Assembly: GCA_040387755.1 (NCBI GenBank)
Contig: JAZKDB010000001.1
Span: forward strand, 806,001-870,000
DNA from: Rurimicrobium sp040387755
GTDB taxonomy: Bacteria > Bacteroidota > Bacteroidia > Chitinophagales > Chitinophagaceae
Length of the DNA: 64,000 bases
Direction: 5' to 3'
In this document: piece by piece, positions 33,451-41,038 of the stretch
Layout: every line of letters starts with the position of its first letter
How positions within the stretch are numbered: the stretch's first letter is position 1
Position numbers and translations under genes: made by a program
Notes under the pieces: model-generated
The model's input: the letters and a program-made list of their open reading frames with translations, nothing else
What the model was told of the DNA's origin: nothing
Databases searched by the model: none

Positions 33451-33972
33451 TTATCTGTGACATTTAAAATAGTCGAAAGGCTCCTTGCAGTCCAGGCAGC
33501 GGTATAATGCTTTGCAGGAAGTTGAACCGAATTGACTCACCAATTCGGTGTTCATAGAATTGCATTGAGGGCATTGTATTTTGTGGTCTTCACCAAACAA
33601 CTCATCAACGATTGTATTGCTCAAAGGTGGCGCAATGCCATACTCTTTGAGCTTTTGTTTGCCTGCTTCGCTCATCCAGTCTGTGGTCCAGGCAGGGCTG
33701 AGTTGTTGTACGATCTGCACATTTTTAATACCCGCCTCTATCAATGCCATCCGGATGCCCATAGATATCATATCCATCGCTGGACAACCGGAATAAGTAG
33801 GAGTGATGGTAATTGTGACTTCTTGGCTATCACTTAAATCAGATTGCTTCGTTCTTCGCAATGACGTAGATACACCCCTCACCACGCCTAAATCCACTAC
33901 ACTCAGTACAGGTACTTCAGGGTCGGGTACCGATTCCAACAATGCCCATATCTGCTCTTCTGTCATTACCAT
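33451..33972 (-). CDS. paaD: Phenylacetate-CoA oxygenase assembly subunit PaaD (copy 2, with insertion)
   Basis: The 173-residue protein is a paralogue of 5737-6231. It keeps DPEVP (17-21), TYSGCPAM, the C-terminal zinc ribbon (CPQC and CLDC pairs) and ends FDYFKCHR. After residue 34 it carries about 11 extra residues (STSLRRTKQSDL), where copy 1 goes straight from the VRxV strand to the next strand. The DNA coding for them (33839-33867) is a short palindromic repeat of interspersed type. The insertion is in frame and lies in a loop between two beta strands, so the protein may still work. It overlaps paaC by 7 bp (same coupling as copy 1). Confidence 0.92.
   Translation of the reverse strand: MVMTEEQIWALLESVPDPEVPVLSVVDLGVVRGVSTSLRRTKQSDLSDSQEVTITITPTYSGCPAMDMISMGIRMALIEAGIKNVQIVQQLSPAWTTDWMSEAGKQKLKEYGIAPPLSNTIVDELFGEDHKIQCPQCNSMNTELVSQFGSTSCKALYRCLDCKEPFDYFKCHR
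33839..33867. repeat. Short palindromic repeat inserted in frame within paaD
   Basis: About 29 bp with arms ATTGC (33843-33847) and GCAAT (33858-33862); on the minus strand the core reads CATTGCGAAGAACGAAGCAA. This is the pattern of a widespread small interspersed repeat (CATTGCGA...GAAGCAAT) in many bacterial genomes, known to me from experience, not checked here. It accounts for the extra residues of this PaaD relative to its paralogue. Confidence 0.65.
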
Positions 33973-34745
33973 GTTTGTCCGGGATATTGTCTTTGCAGGT
34001 ATTGCATTTCAGCAAGCATATAACCCAGATGTTCTGTATGCACACCTGTTTTGCCACCACGTTGCATATACATTTCTTCGGGTACGTTCAACGTTGCTTC
34101 TGCAAAAACTGCTGTTACTTTTTGCATCCAGGCATCTTTCAAACTCGCTAAATCCGGGATGATACCAATACTGGTCAGCAATTGCTCATCCGCAGTTGGA
34201 ATAAACATTTCACCGCTGTATGTCCAGATTTCGTTGATTGATTTCTGAATACGGTTTTTGCTTTCTTCGGTTCCGTCTCCCAGGCGTATTACCCATTCAG
34301 CACTCCATTTGTAATGATAGTTTGTTTCTATCAATGACTTTTCGGCAATAGCCGCTAATTGTTCATTGCTGCTTTTTTTCAATTCCTCCAACAGTAATTG
34401 CTGATAGGCTTCGTACAAAAACTGACGGACTATGGTGTAACCAAAATCACCATTAGGCTGTTCAGAAAGTAGCAGGTTTTTGAATTGTCTTTCGCTGCGC
34501 AAAAAGGCTAAATCGTCTTCTGTTTTTCCTTCGCCTAATAATGCTGCAGCATATTGGTATAAGCTGCGTGTTTGTCCCAACAGGTCCAGACCAATATTAG
34601 ACAATGCAATGTCTTGTTCCAGTATAGGGCCGTGACCGCACCATTCGCAGATGCGCTGACCGAGGATTAGATTCGTATCTGCAAGGTGCAAAACATAATC
34701 GCACAAGGCAGTTTGAGTATCGGTATGAATAGCGATGTTTGTCAT
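33966..34745 (-). CDS. paaC: Phenylacetate-CoA oxygenase structural subunit PaaC (copy 2)
   Basis: The 259-residue ferritin-like protein has DTNLILGQRICEWCGHGPILEQDIALSNIGLDLLG near its N-terminus, NYHYKWSAEWVIRLGDGT in the middle and GKTGVHTEHLGYMLAEMQYLQRQYPGQTW at the end, all as in PaaC. It is 6 bp after paaB and overlaps paaD by 7 bp. It diverges clearly from copy 1 in loops while sharing the helix motifs, so this is an old duplication or separate acquisition, not a recent one. Confidence 0.94.
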   Translation of the reverse strand: MTNIAIHTDTQTALCDYVLHLADTNLILGQRICEWCGHGPILEQDIALSNIGLDLLGQTRSLYQYAAALLGEGKTEDDLAFLRSERQFKNLLLSEQPNGDFGYTIVRQFLYEAYQQLLLEELKKSSNEQLAAIAEKSLIETNYHYKWSAEWVIRLGDGTEESKNRIQKSINEIWTYSGEMFIPTADEQLLTSIGIIPDLASLKDAWMQKVTAVFAEATLNVPEEMYMQRGGKTGVHTEHLGYMLAEMQYLQRQYPGQTW

Positions 34746-34751
34746 AAAAAA

Positions 34752-35039
34752 TTACATGTGGCCTATGGCCTCTGGAATGTCATAAAAAGTAGGGTGGCGG
34801 TATATTTTGTCTTCAGCAGGTTCAAAAAATTCACCTGCTTCATCAGGGTTGGAAGCATGAACATTTTTAGATTCCACAGCCCAGATGCTTACTCCTTCCA
34901 TACGGCGTGTATACACATCACGTGCATTTTCAATTGCCATTTGCGCGTCAGCTGCGTGCAGGCTTCCCACATGTTTATGATCCAGTCCCTGGCGGCTGCG
35001 GATGAAAATTTCCCAAAGTGGCCAATCTTTATTTTCCAT
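34752..35039 (-). CDS. paaB: Phenylacetate-CoA oxygenase subunit PaaB (copy 2)
   Basis: The 95-residue protein has LWEIFIRSRQGLDHKHVGSLHA, ALENARDVYTRR-like (MAIENARDVYTRRMEG) and FFEPAEDKIYRHPTFYDIP, matching PaaB throughout. It keeps the residues shared with copy 1 at all the conserved positions. It lies 41 bp after paaA and 6 bp before paaC. Confidence 0.94.
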   Translation of the reverse strand: MENKDWPLWEIFIRSRQGLDHKHVGSLHAADAQMAIENARDVYTRRMEGVSIWAVESKNVHASNPDEAGEFFEPAEDKIYRHPTFYDIPEAIGHM

Positions 35040-35080
35040 AATAGTATTTTTAAAAAGGTTTTTAATTTTTTGTTTGTCAA

Positions 35081-36037
35081 TTATGCCACCTCAACTTTTG
35101 CTGCATTTCGTTTAGCTCTTTTCTCTGCATAAGCACTGGCTGCTTCACGTACCCAGGCTCCGTTTTTATGTGCATTCTGACGTGCTTCCAATCTTTGTTT
35201 GTTACAAGGGCCATTACCTTTTACCACATTCCAAAACTCATCCCAGTTAATGGCACCGAAATCATAAGATTTTTTCTCTTCATTCCATTTCAGATCTTTG
35301 TCCGGAATCGTCAGGCCGATATATTCAGCTTGTGGTACAGTGGCATCAATAAATTTCTGGCGCAACTCATCATTGGTATGGCGTTTGATTTTCCATTTTA
35401 CAGATTGTTCTGTGTTAGATGATTCGGCATCTGTAGGCCCAAACATCATGATAGCTGGCCACCACCAGCGGTTCATTGCATCCTGTGCCATTTCTTTTTG
35501 TTCGGCCGAGCCATTCATTAGGGTCATCATAATTTCATAACCCTGACGTTGATGGAAGCTTTCTTCCTTACACACACGCACCATAGCACGGGCATAAGGG
35601 CCATAAGAGGTGCGGCAGAGCGGCACCTGATTCATAATGGCAGCACCGTCTACCAACCAGCCAATTGCGCCCATATCGGCCCAGGTAAGTGTTGGGTAGT
35701 TAAAGATGCTTGAATATTTTGCTTTTCCTGACAACAAATCTTCTATCGTTTGCAAGCGACTGATGCCAAGTGTTTCCACTGCACTATATAAATACAAACC
35801 ATGTCCTGCTTCATCCTGAACTTTAGCTAGCAATGTAGCTTTGCGCTTAAGCGATGGGGCACGGGTCAGCCAGTTTCCTTCCGGCAACATCCCAACAATT
35901 TCAGAATGGGCGTGTTGAGATATTTGACGGATAAGCGTTTTGCGGTAAGCATCCGGCATCCAGTCTTTGGGCTCAATTTTTATTTCAGCATCAATTTTTG
36001 CCTGAAACTGTTCTTCGAGATTGATTTGAGGACTCAT
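35081..36037 (-). CDS. paaA: Phenylacetate-CoA oxygenase catalytic subunit PaaA (copy 2)
   Basis: The 318-residue di-iron subunit has ligands Glu46 (HAHSE), Glu76/His79 (QDEAGHG) and the EESFHQRQGYE motif, like copy 1. A long stretch from GNWLTRAPSL to WNEEKKSYDFG is collinear with copy 1. The frame is open to 36202, but that start would lie inside paaE; ATG 36037 (MSPQINLEEQ) matches the paralogue's N-terminus. It is 46 bp after paaE and is placed second in a tetR-paaE-paaA-paaB-paaC-paaD operon. Confidence 0.95.
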   Translation of the reverse strand: MSPQINLEEQFQAKIDAEIKIEPKDWMPDAYRKTLIRQISQHAHSEIVGMLPEGNWLTRAPSLKRKATLLAKVQDEAGHGLYLYSAVETLGISRLQTIEDLLSGKAKYSSIFNYPTLTWADMGAIGWLVDGAAIMNQVPLCRTSYGPYARAMVRVCKEESFHQRQGYEIMMTLMNGSAEQKEMAQDAMNRWWWPAIMMFGPTDAESSNTEQSVKWKIKRHTNDELRQKFIDATVPQAEYIGLTIPDKDLKWNEEKKSYDFGAINWDEFWNVVKGNGPCNKQRLEARQNAHKNGAWVREAASAYAEKRAKRNAAKVEVA

Positions 36038-36083
36038 AAAATTGTGTTTTTTTATTGTTTGAAATATTGTTTTACATAAAGGT

Positions 36084-37163
36084 TTATCGTGCATCAAAAT
36101 TGACAACAACGTTTTCGCTTCGCGGATGTGCCTGGCAAGCCAGTACAAAACCTCTTTCAATTTCGTCTTTTTCCAGCGAATAATTGACATCCATTTCCAC
36201 AACTCCTGATTCTATTTTGCAACGACAGGTAGCACAAACTCCACCTTTGCAGGCAAAAGGAAGGTCAGCGCCATTTTTGAGCGCCGCATCCAGAATGCTT
36301 TCACCATGGTATCCTAAAGATAAAAGGGTAGTAGTGCCATCTAAAGTTACCGATACATTACTCATAATGTCGTCACTCAGGTTTTTTTCTTTGCGCTCCT
36401 GTTGTTTTTGTGCAGCTACTGCCGAGAAGAACAATTCGTAGTGAACATCTTTCTCCGGAACACCAGCGGCTATCAAACTGTCTTTGGCCGATAAAATCAT
36501 TTCTTCGGGACCACATAAAAAAGCTGCACTGATGGTCTTTGGGTCAACAATTTTCTCCAGAAAGTAATTGCACTTTGCCGCATCAATTCTTCCACACATC
36601 AATTCAGTATCCGCCTGTTCGCGGCTAAGGATATGGTAAACACTGAAACGCTCCATGTATTTATTCTTCAGCGCCTCCAGCTCAGATTTGAAGATGATGG
36701 TTCCTCTGTTTTTGTTGCCGTAGAGAAGCGTAAACTGACTGTTGGGTTCTGTTTGCAGGATCGTTTTGATAATGGACAGAATGGGTGTGATGCCGCTTCC
36801 TGCAGCTATACCAAAATAATGATGTTGGTTCTCATTGTCCAGCGGAGTGGTAAATAATCCTTGAGGAGTCATTGTTTCCAATACATCTCCTACTTTCAGT
36901 TGATTATTGACGTAAGTAGAAAATACACCTTCGTCTACTTGTTTGATGGCAACACGTAGTTCATTGTCCAATGGGCTGCTGCAAATAGAGTAGGAGCGAC
37001 GAAGCTCTTCACCATTCATTTCCTTTTTGAAAGTGAGGTATTGTCCTTGTTTGAATGTAAATGCGGATTTCAGGTTTTCAGGCAATTCAAAAGCTACAGA
37101 AACGCAATCAGCAGTTTCGCGGCGGATGTTTTTTACTTTGAGTGGATGAAATGTGATGCTCAT
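36084..37163 (-). CDS. paaE: Phenylacetate-CoA oxygenase reductase PaaE
   Basis: Electron-transfer subunit that passes electrons from NADPH through FAD and a plant-type 2Fe-2S cluster to the PaaA di-iron site. The 359-residue protein has the FAD motif RRSYSICSSP (Arg56, Tyr58, Ser59), the nucleotide-binding GIAAGSGITPILSI segment and a C-terminal ferredoxin domain with cluster ligands Cys305, Cys310, Cys313 and Cys343 (CKGGVCATC...C). It is the only paaE in the window, so it may serve both epoxidase copies. It is 8 bp after the TetR gene. Confidence 0.95.
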   Translation of the reverse strand: MSITFHPLKVKNIRRETADCVSVAFELPENLKSAFTFKQGQYLTFKKEMNGEELRRSYSICSSPLDNELRVAIKQVDEGVFSTYVNNQLKVGDVLETMTPQGLFTTPLDNENQHHYFGIAAGSGITPILSIIKTILQTEPNSQFTLLYGNKNRGTIIFKSELEALKNKYMERFSVYHILSREQADTELMCGRIDAAKCNYFLEKIVDPKTISAAFLCGPEEMILSAKDSLIAAGVPEKDVHYELFFSAVAAQKQQERKEKNLSDDIMSNVSVTLDGTTTLLSLGYHGESILDAALKNGADLPFACKGGVCATCRCKIESGVVEMDVNYSLEKDEIERGFVLACQAHPRSENVVVNFDAR

Positions 37164-37171
37164 ATATTGTT

Positions 37172-37756
37172 TTATGCTTTTACACCATTCATCAGAATGG
37201 CACTGATATCTTTTGCTAAATCTTCTTTTGTGACACCGCGGCTTGGTTTATACCAAAGCTCCACCCATCTCAGAGAGGAAAGAATGGTAAATAAAGCTAC
37301 AGCTACATTTACTTTTTTAAAAGCGCCCTCCTTTATTCCTGCGGTGATAATTTCGGCCAAGTGTTTTTCGTATTCATTACGCATGGCTTTAAACTCCACC
37401 ATTTTCTCTTTATTCAAAAATTTCCAGTCATTATTTAATACCGAGACTGCATTTCCATCTTCAATAATCATCTGAATATGGAAGGCTATAATAGCTTCTA
37501 TTTTTTCAGGAAACGAAATTTTTGTTTTGTCAATTTCGGTTAATTGCTCATCATATTTTCTTCCTATTCCAAAACAAATTTCTTCTAACAGTTCATCTTT
37601 CGAGCGGATATGATTGTACATACTGGCAGCTTCAATGCCAACTTTCTCTGCCAAATCCCTCATAGTAGTGCCACCAAACCCCCTTTCTTTAAAAAGTTTT
37701 GAAGCCTCTGATATTATCAGATTCCGTTTGGAGATTTTTATTTTTTCTATTGGCAT
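37172..37756 (-). CDS. TetR/AcrR family transcriptional regulator
   Basis: The 194-residue protein has an N-terminal HTH (about 10-55: LIISEASKLFKERGFGGTTMRDLAEKVGIEAASMYNHIRSKDELLEEI) and an all-helical ligand domain. It is the first gene of the second paa operon, 8 bp before paaE, and its promoter is covered by a palindrome, both typical of a self-controlled repressor whose ligand is a pathway CoA thioester. A PaaR-like role (release by phenylacetyl-CoA) is inferred from context; the ligand cannot be read from the sequence. Confidence 0.92.
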   Translation of the reverse strand: MPIEKIKISKRNLIISEASKLFKERGFGGTTMRDLAEKVGIEAASMYNHIRSKDELLEEICFGIGRKYDEQLTEIDKTKISFPEKIEAIIAFHIQMIIEDGNAVSVLNNDWKFLNKEKMVEFKAMRNEYEKHLAEIITAGIKEGAFKKVNVAVALFTILSSLRWVELWYKPSRGVTKEDLAKDISAILMNGVKA

Positions 37757-37769
37757 TGATATAGTATCG

Positions 37770-37789
37770 GTATCACTTACTAATGATAC
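37770..37789. promoter_or_regulatory. Palindrome near the tetR-paa promoter
   Basis: GTATCA-N8-TGATAC is a perfect 6-bp dyad located 13-33 bp before the tetR start, where it would overlap the transcription start region. It may be a second operator. Confidence 0.4.
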
Positions 37790-37796
37790 AAAAGTA
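37789..37796 (-). promoter_or_regulatory. -7 box of the tetR-paaEABCD operon
   Basis: Minus-strand TACTTTTG matches TAnnTTTG and lies 32 bp before the tetR ATG. The palindrome at 37814-37831 lies where the -33 element would be. Confidence 0.55.
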
Positions 37797-37813
37797 TGGG
37801 TTTTAAAATTAAA

Positions 37814-37831
37814 CTAACTAACGTTTGTTAG
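37814..37831. promoter_or_regulatory. Putative TetR operator over the paa operon promoter
   Basis: CTAACTAACGTTTGTTAG is an 18-bp palindrome with 16 of 18 positions symmetric about AACGTT. Size and form suit a TetR dimer site. It overlaps the expected -33 region 17-35 bp upstream of the -7 box, so binding would block transcription. Confidence 0.6.
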
Positions 37832-37898
37832 TAAGATTAATTATCATTTCCTTAAGAGGGCATAGACTAACTTTATAATAACCAAAATTACTTTTAAA

Positions 37899-38483
37899 AT
37901 GAAAAATATATTTACAAATTCTATTCTTTTGCTGAGTCTGCTGTTTTTCAGAATTGACTTTGTTTCCGCAAACCCTGATCCTACAAAAAAAAAAGGAGTA
38001 ATATCTAATAATTCAAAAAGAACCACTGGATCAAAGTCCCCAAAATATTCTGGTGCAAAGTATATAGTTTCTACTCAGGAGAAGAAACCCTTATTATACA
38101 CAAAAAGCTTTTCCAAAACCGGAAAAAATGTTTTTAAAACAACCTATAATATTTACAATCTGCAAAAAGTACAAATTTATAAAGTGATTGCTACTCATAA
38201 TAAAAAAAACAAGTCAATAGAAGTGGCCGTGAAAGACCTCGAAGCAAATGGGTTTCCGATAGTAAATATAGAAAGGACTCATTATGACATACCCTTTACC
38301 GGTAGATTTGGTGCAATAGGTAAAGTAGGTGCAATAGGTAAAGGCAGGTCACATGCTCAATCTCCAGGTCAATTAACTGTTAGTTTTGTTAGCAAAAAAT
38401 TTGATTTCATCAAGGTTGTCCATATTGCAGACGCACATGAAGATACCAACAAGGATTTACAAGTCTTTGTATTGGATGAATAA
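37899..38483 (+). CDS. Hypothetical secreted protein
   Basis: No family recognised. The 194-residue protein starts with a signal peptide (about 1-25, ending FVSA) and a Lys/Ser/Thr-rich basic region (about 28-60). The second half is beta-rich (VQIYKVIATHNKK, IEVAVKDLEANGFPIVNIERTHYDI). A short tandem duplication GAIGKV-GAIGKG (about 138-149) is coded by two 16-bp repeats spaced 18 bp apart (38310-38325 and 38328-38343), a likely slippage product. Expression may start near a TACTTTTA box about 15 bp upstream. Its stop is 5 bp from the convergent yraN. Confidence 0.68.
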   Translation: MKNIFTNSILLLSLLFFRIDFVSANPDPTKKKGVISNNSKRTTGSKSPKYSGAKYIVSTQEKKPLLYTKSFSKTGKNVFKTTYNIYNLQKVQIYKVIATHNKKNKSIEVAVKDLEANGFPIVNIERTHYDIPFTGRFGAIGKVGAIGKGRSHAQSPGQLTVSFVSKKFDFIKVVHIADAHEDTNKDLQVFVLDE

Positions 38484-38488
38484 GGCAG

Positions 38489-38845
38489 TTAATAGAACGC
38501 ATCTTCCAGATGGATGATTTCCTGGGTTTTTTGTCCTTTTTGCAGAATACTGATGATATCAAATCTTGGGCTTTTGACGGGTTGTTTTTGCTCATAGTAA
38601 ACTTCTGCAGCAAGTTTCAGTGATTTTTTTTTAGAATCAGTTACAGCTTCTTCCGGGAAGCCATAATCGAAATTACTTCTTGTTTTGACCTCTACAAATA
38701 CAATACTGTCGCTGTTTTCGGCAATAATATCGATTTCCTTTTTTCCTGCCCGCCAATTGGTTTCAAGAATGAGATAACCTTTATTTTTTAAAAAAATAGC
38801 GGCTAATTGTTCGCCATTTGTGCCTATTTCAGTATGTTTGAGCAT
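38489..38845 (-). CDS. yraN: YraN/UPF0102 family protein
   Basis: Small nuclease-fold protein of 118 residues with the family layout: GTNGEQLAAIFLKNKGYLILETNWRAGKKEIDIIAE and the EVKTR motif (VFVEVKTRSNFDYG) that carries the PD-(D/E)xK-type residues. It belongs to a Holliday-junction resolvase-like group with no settled function. It is divergent from the phosphosugar isomerase gene with only 12 bp between start codons, and convergent with the secreted hypothetical gene. Confidence 0.92.
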   Translation of the reverse strand: MLKHTEIGTNGEQLAAIFLKNKGYLILETNWRAGKKEIDIIAENSDSIVFVEVKTRSNFDYGFPEEAVTDSKKKSLKLAAEVYYEQKQPVKSPRFDIISILQKGQKTQEIIHLEDAFY

Positions 38846-38857
38846 CTAAAAAATAAT

Positions 38858-39844
38858 ATGGAAGAATTAATTGTTCGCTTTACGACGCAAATGCGTGAAT
38901 CTTTGGATATTGTTCAAAATTACAAATTCATCGCCCCTAAAAAAACGCAATTTAACAATATTATACTCACAGGCTTGGGTGGTAGTGGTATCGCTGGTTC
39001 TATTGTTCAGAATTATGTCTTTGATAAATGCAAGTATCCTTTTGTAGTTAACAAAGATTATTTCTTACCTGCATTTGTCAACAAAGATTCTCTAGTCATA
39101 GTGTCTTCTTATTCAGGCAATACGGAAGAAACAGTTGCTGCGTTGCAAAAGGCAATTAAGGTAAAAGCAACTGTTGTTTGTATTACTTCGGGAGGGCAAA
39201 TTGCAGAGATTGCTGCCAAGAAAAAAATTGATTGTATTTTACTACCTGCCGGAATGCCTCCACGCGCCTGCATTGGTTATTCGATGCTTCAGGTGATTAG
39301 CGCTTTGGAGCATTTTGGTTGTATTAAGAATGTTATTGCCAATGAGGTTACTCCGGCGGTTGCATTGCTGGATGCAGAAGAAAAAGATATCCGCAAGAAA
39401 GCAAAATCTATTGCCGCAAAATTGAATGGTAAGTTGCCTATCATTTATTCAGCCGCTGACTTTGAAGGTATGGCTGTTCGTTTCCGTCAACAATTAAATG
39501 AAAACAGTAAAATCCTTTGCTGGCATCATGCTATTCCCGAAATGAATCATAATGAATTGGTAGGTTGGAGAGATAAAGATCCTAACAAAATTGTGGTTAT
39601 ACTACGTAATGAGAACGATTACGAGCGTGTACAAATGCGTATGGAAATTAATAAAAAAGTGTTCAAACAGTATACTCCTAACATTCTTGAAATTTACTCA
39701 AAGGGCAACAGTTATTTTGAACGTATTTTTTATTTCATTCACCTCACTGATTATATTTCTATTGAATTGGCCAAGCTTCATAATGTTGATGCCACTGAAG
39801 TAAAAGTTATTGATTTTTTGAAAGGCTCTTTAGCCAAATCATAA
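38858..39844 (+). CDS. Bifunctional phosphoglucose/phosphomannose isomerase-type SIS protein
   Basis: The 328-residue protein has two SIS-type sugar-isomerase halves: GLGGSGIAGSIVQNYV (about 33-48) and VSSYSGNTEETVAALQ (about 81-96) in the first, with a C-terminal half containing EMNHNELVGW and HVDATEVKVIDFLK-like residues, the pattern of the archaeal-type bifunctional PGI/PMI. It interconverts glucose-6-P or mannose-6-P with fructose-6-P. ATG 38858 (MEELIVRF) is preferred; an ATG at 38834 would overlap yraN by 12 bp. A strong terminator follows. Confidence 0.9.
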   Translation: MEELIVRFTTQMRESLDIVQNYKFIAPKKTQFNNIILTGLGGSGIAGSIVQNYVFDKCKYPFVVNKDYFLPAFVNKDSLVIVSSYSGNTEETVAALQKAIKVKATVVCITSGGQIAEIAAKKKIDCILLPAGMPPRACIGYSMLQVISALEHFGCIKNVIANEVTPAVALLDAEEKDIRKKAKSIAAKLNGKLPIIYSAADFEGMAVRFRQQLNENSKILCWHHAIPEMNHNELVGWRDKDPNKIVVILRNENDYERVQMRMEINKKVFKQYTPNILEIYSKGNSYFERIFYFIHLTDYISIELAKLHNVDATEVKVIDFLKGSLAKS

Positions 39845-39861
39845 TATTCTTATGTTACATT

Positions 39862-39893
39862 AAAAAGGGTTCGAAACATTTCGAACCCTTTTT
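39862..39893. terminator. Bidirectional terminator between isomerase and AI-2E permease genes
   Basis: Perfect 15-bp stem AAAAAGGGTTCGAAA / TTTCGAACCCTTTTT with a 2-nt loop as written and A/T-rich flanks, between convergent genes. Confidence 0.88.
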
Positions 39894-39895
39894 AA

Positions 39896-40945
39896 TTATG
39901 CAGATGATTTTTCTTCTGTTTTTTCTGCTACACTTACGAACTCGCTTACGTATATCTTTACCAACAGCAGGAATAAGGAGATAACCAGAGGCCCAAATAT
40001 CAGCCCTAAAAATCCAAACATATTTAAGCCTACAATAACACCAAATATGGTAATTAACGGATGGGTATCACCTATCTGCTTTTGGACAATCATTCTGAAT
40101 ACATTGTCGCTCATGCCAATGACAACCAGCCCCCAAAATACAAGCCCCAACCCGTTATTTACGTCTCCTCCTGCAAAACTCAGTATAGCAATGGGAACCC
40201 AGGCAGCCATTGTCCCTACAAAAGGAATAAATGAACAAATACCTGTTACAATTCCCCACAATACAGGTTCGTCTACATCAAAAATCCAATAACCCAACAT
40301 TGCTAATCCACCCTGAATAACACCCATAATAGGCAGTCCAATTGCATTACTCATTACAGATTCTTTTACCTCAGATATCACTTTATTTCTGTTTTCAGGT
40401 TTGAAAGGCAATCTTTTCTGCAGCCAACGCTCAACATTTCCTGCATTGGTCAATAAAAAACCAAGTAAGAAGTATGCAATTATCGTATTCATCAGGGCAT
40501 TGGCTGTTGAACTGAGAATGGGCGGAACTACTGAACTAATGGCATTTGTTATTTTTTCAATATTGGGTTCAGAAAGAATATTCATTCCAAATCTGGTATT
40601 CAGATATTGTTGGATTTTATCGGCAGTTTTGGTGATAATTTCAGGGTTGGAAATCAAAGGAGAAATTTTCTCAACCAAAATGAAACCCACCCAAATAAAT
40701 GGAATGACAATGCATATAAATGAAATTATCATCAATATGGTGGCGGCAATCCATTTTTTCCAGTGCTTTTCGTAAACCAGTTTATACATTGGCTTGCGCA
40801 AAAGCATATACAAGGTAACAGCACCCAAAAATGAACTGAGCAAAAAGGTCATTTGCAAAAAGAGCAGGATGCCTAATGTTAGTATTGAGCCAAGAAATAA
40901 AACTTGTCGAACTTTGTTAGCAGGTATTTGAGTATTGTAGTCCAT
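39896..40945 (-). CDS. AI-2E family transporter (PerM/YdiK type)
   Basis: The 349-residue membrane protein has about eight hydrophobic helices and the family's C-terminal signature: GIVTGICSFIPFVGTMAAWVPIAI and FGVIVGLNMFGFLGLIFGPLVISLF. Members are called AI-2 exporters or general permeases; the true substrate is usually unknown and nothing here tells it. Single gene on the minus strand, sharing a terminator with the isomerase gene. Confidence 0.9.
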   Translation of the reverse strand: MDYNTQIPANKVRQVLFLGSILTLGILLFLQMTFLLSSFLGAVTLYMLLRKPMYKLVYEKHWKKWIAATILMIISFICIVIPFIWVGFILVEKISPLISNPEIITKTADKIQQYLNTRFGMNILSEPNIEKITNAISSVVPPILSSTANALMNTIIAYFLLGFLLTNAGNVERWLQKRLPFKPENRNKVISEVKESVMSNAIGLPIMGVIQGGLAMLGYWIFDVDEPVLWGIVTGICSFIPFVGTMAAWVPIAILSFAGGDVNNGLGLVFWGLVVIGMSDNVFRMIVQKQIGDTHPLITIFGVIVGLNMFGFLGLIFGPLVISLFLLLVKIYVSEFVSVAEKTEEKSSA

Positions 40946-41038
40946 TTTTTTCTGTGAATTTTGGTTTTTGCAAGCAATTTTGAATTAAATGCCTGCGAAA
41001 GTAGTTGACAATAGCTCAGATATTCTTATAAGTTTTTG

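Noticed and set aside
36038..36202. Longer N-terminus for paaA copy 2
   Set aside because: The extension lies inside paaE and does not match PaaA; ATG 36037 gives the N-terminus of the paralogue.
33451..37163. The double Crp-type operator in front of the second paa cluster
   Set aside because: I looked upstream of paaE and tetR and saw no TGTGA-N6-TCACA; the only dyads are the TetR-type palindromes.
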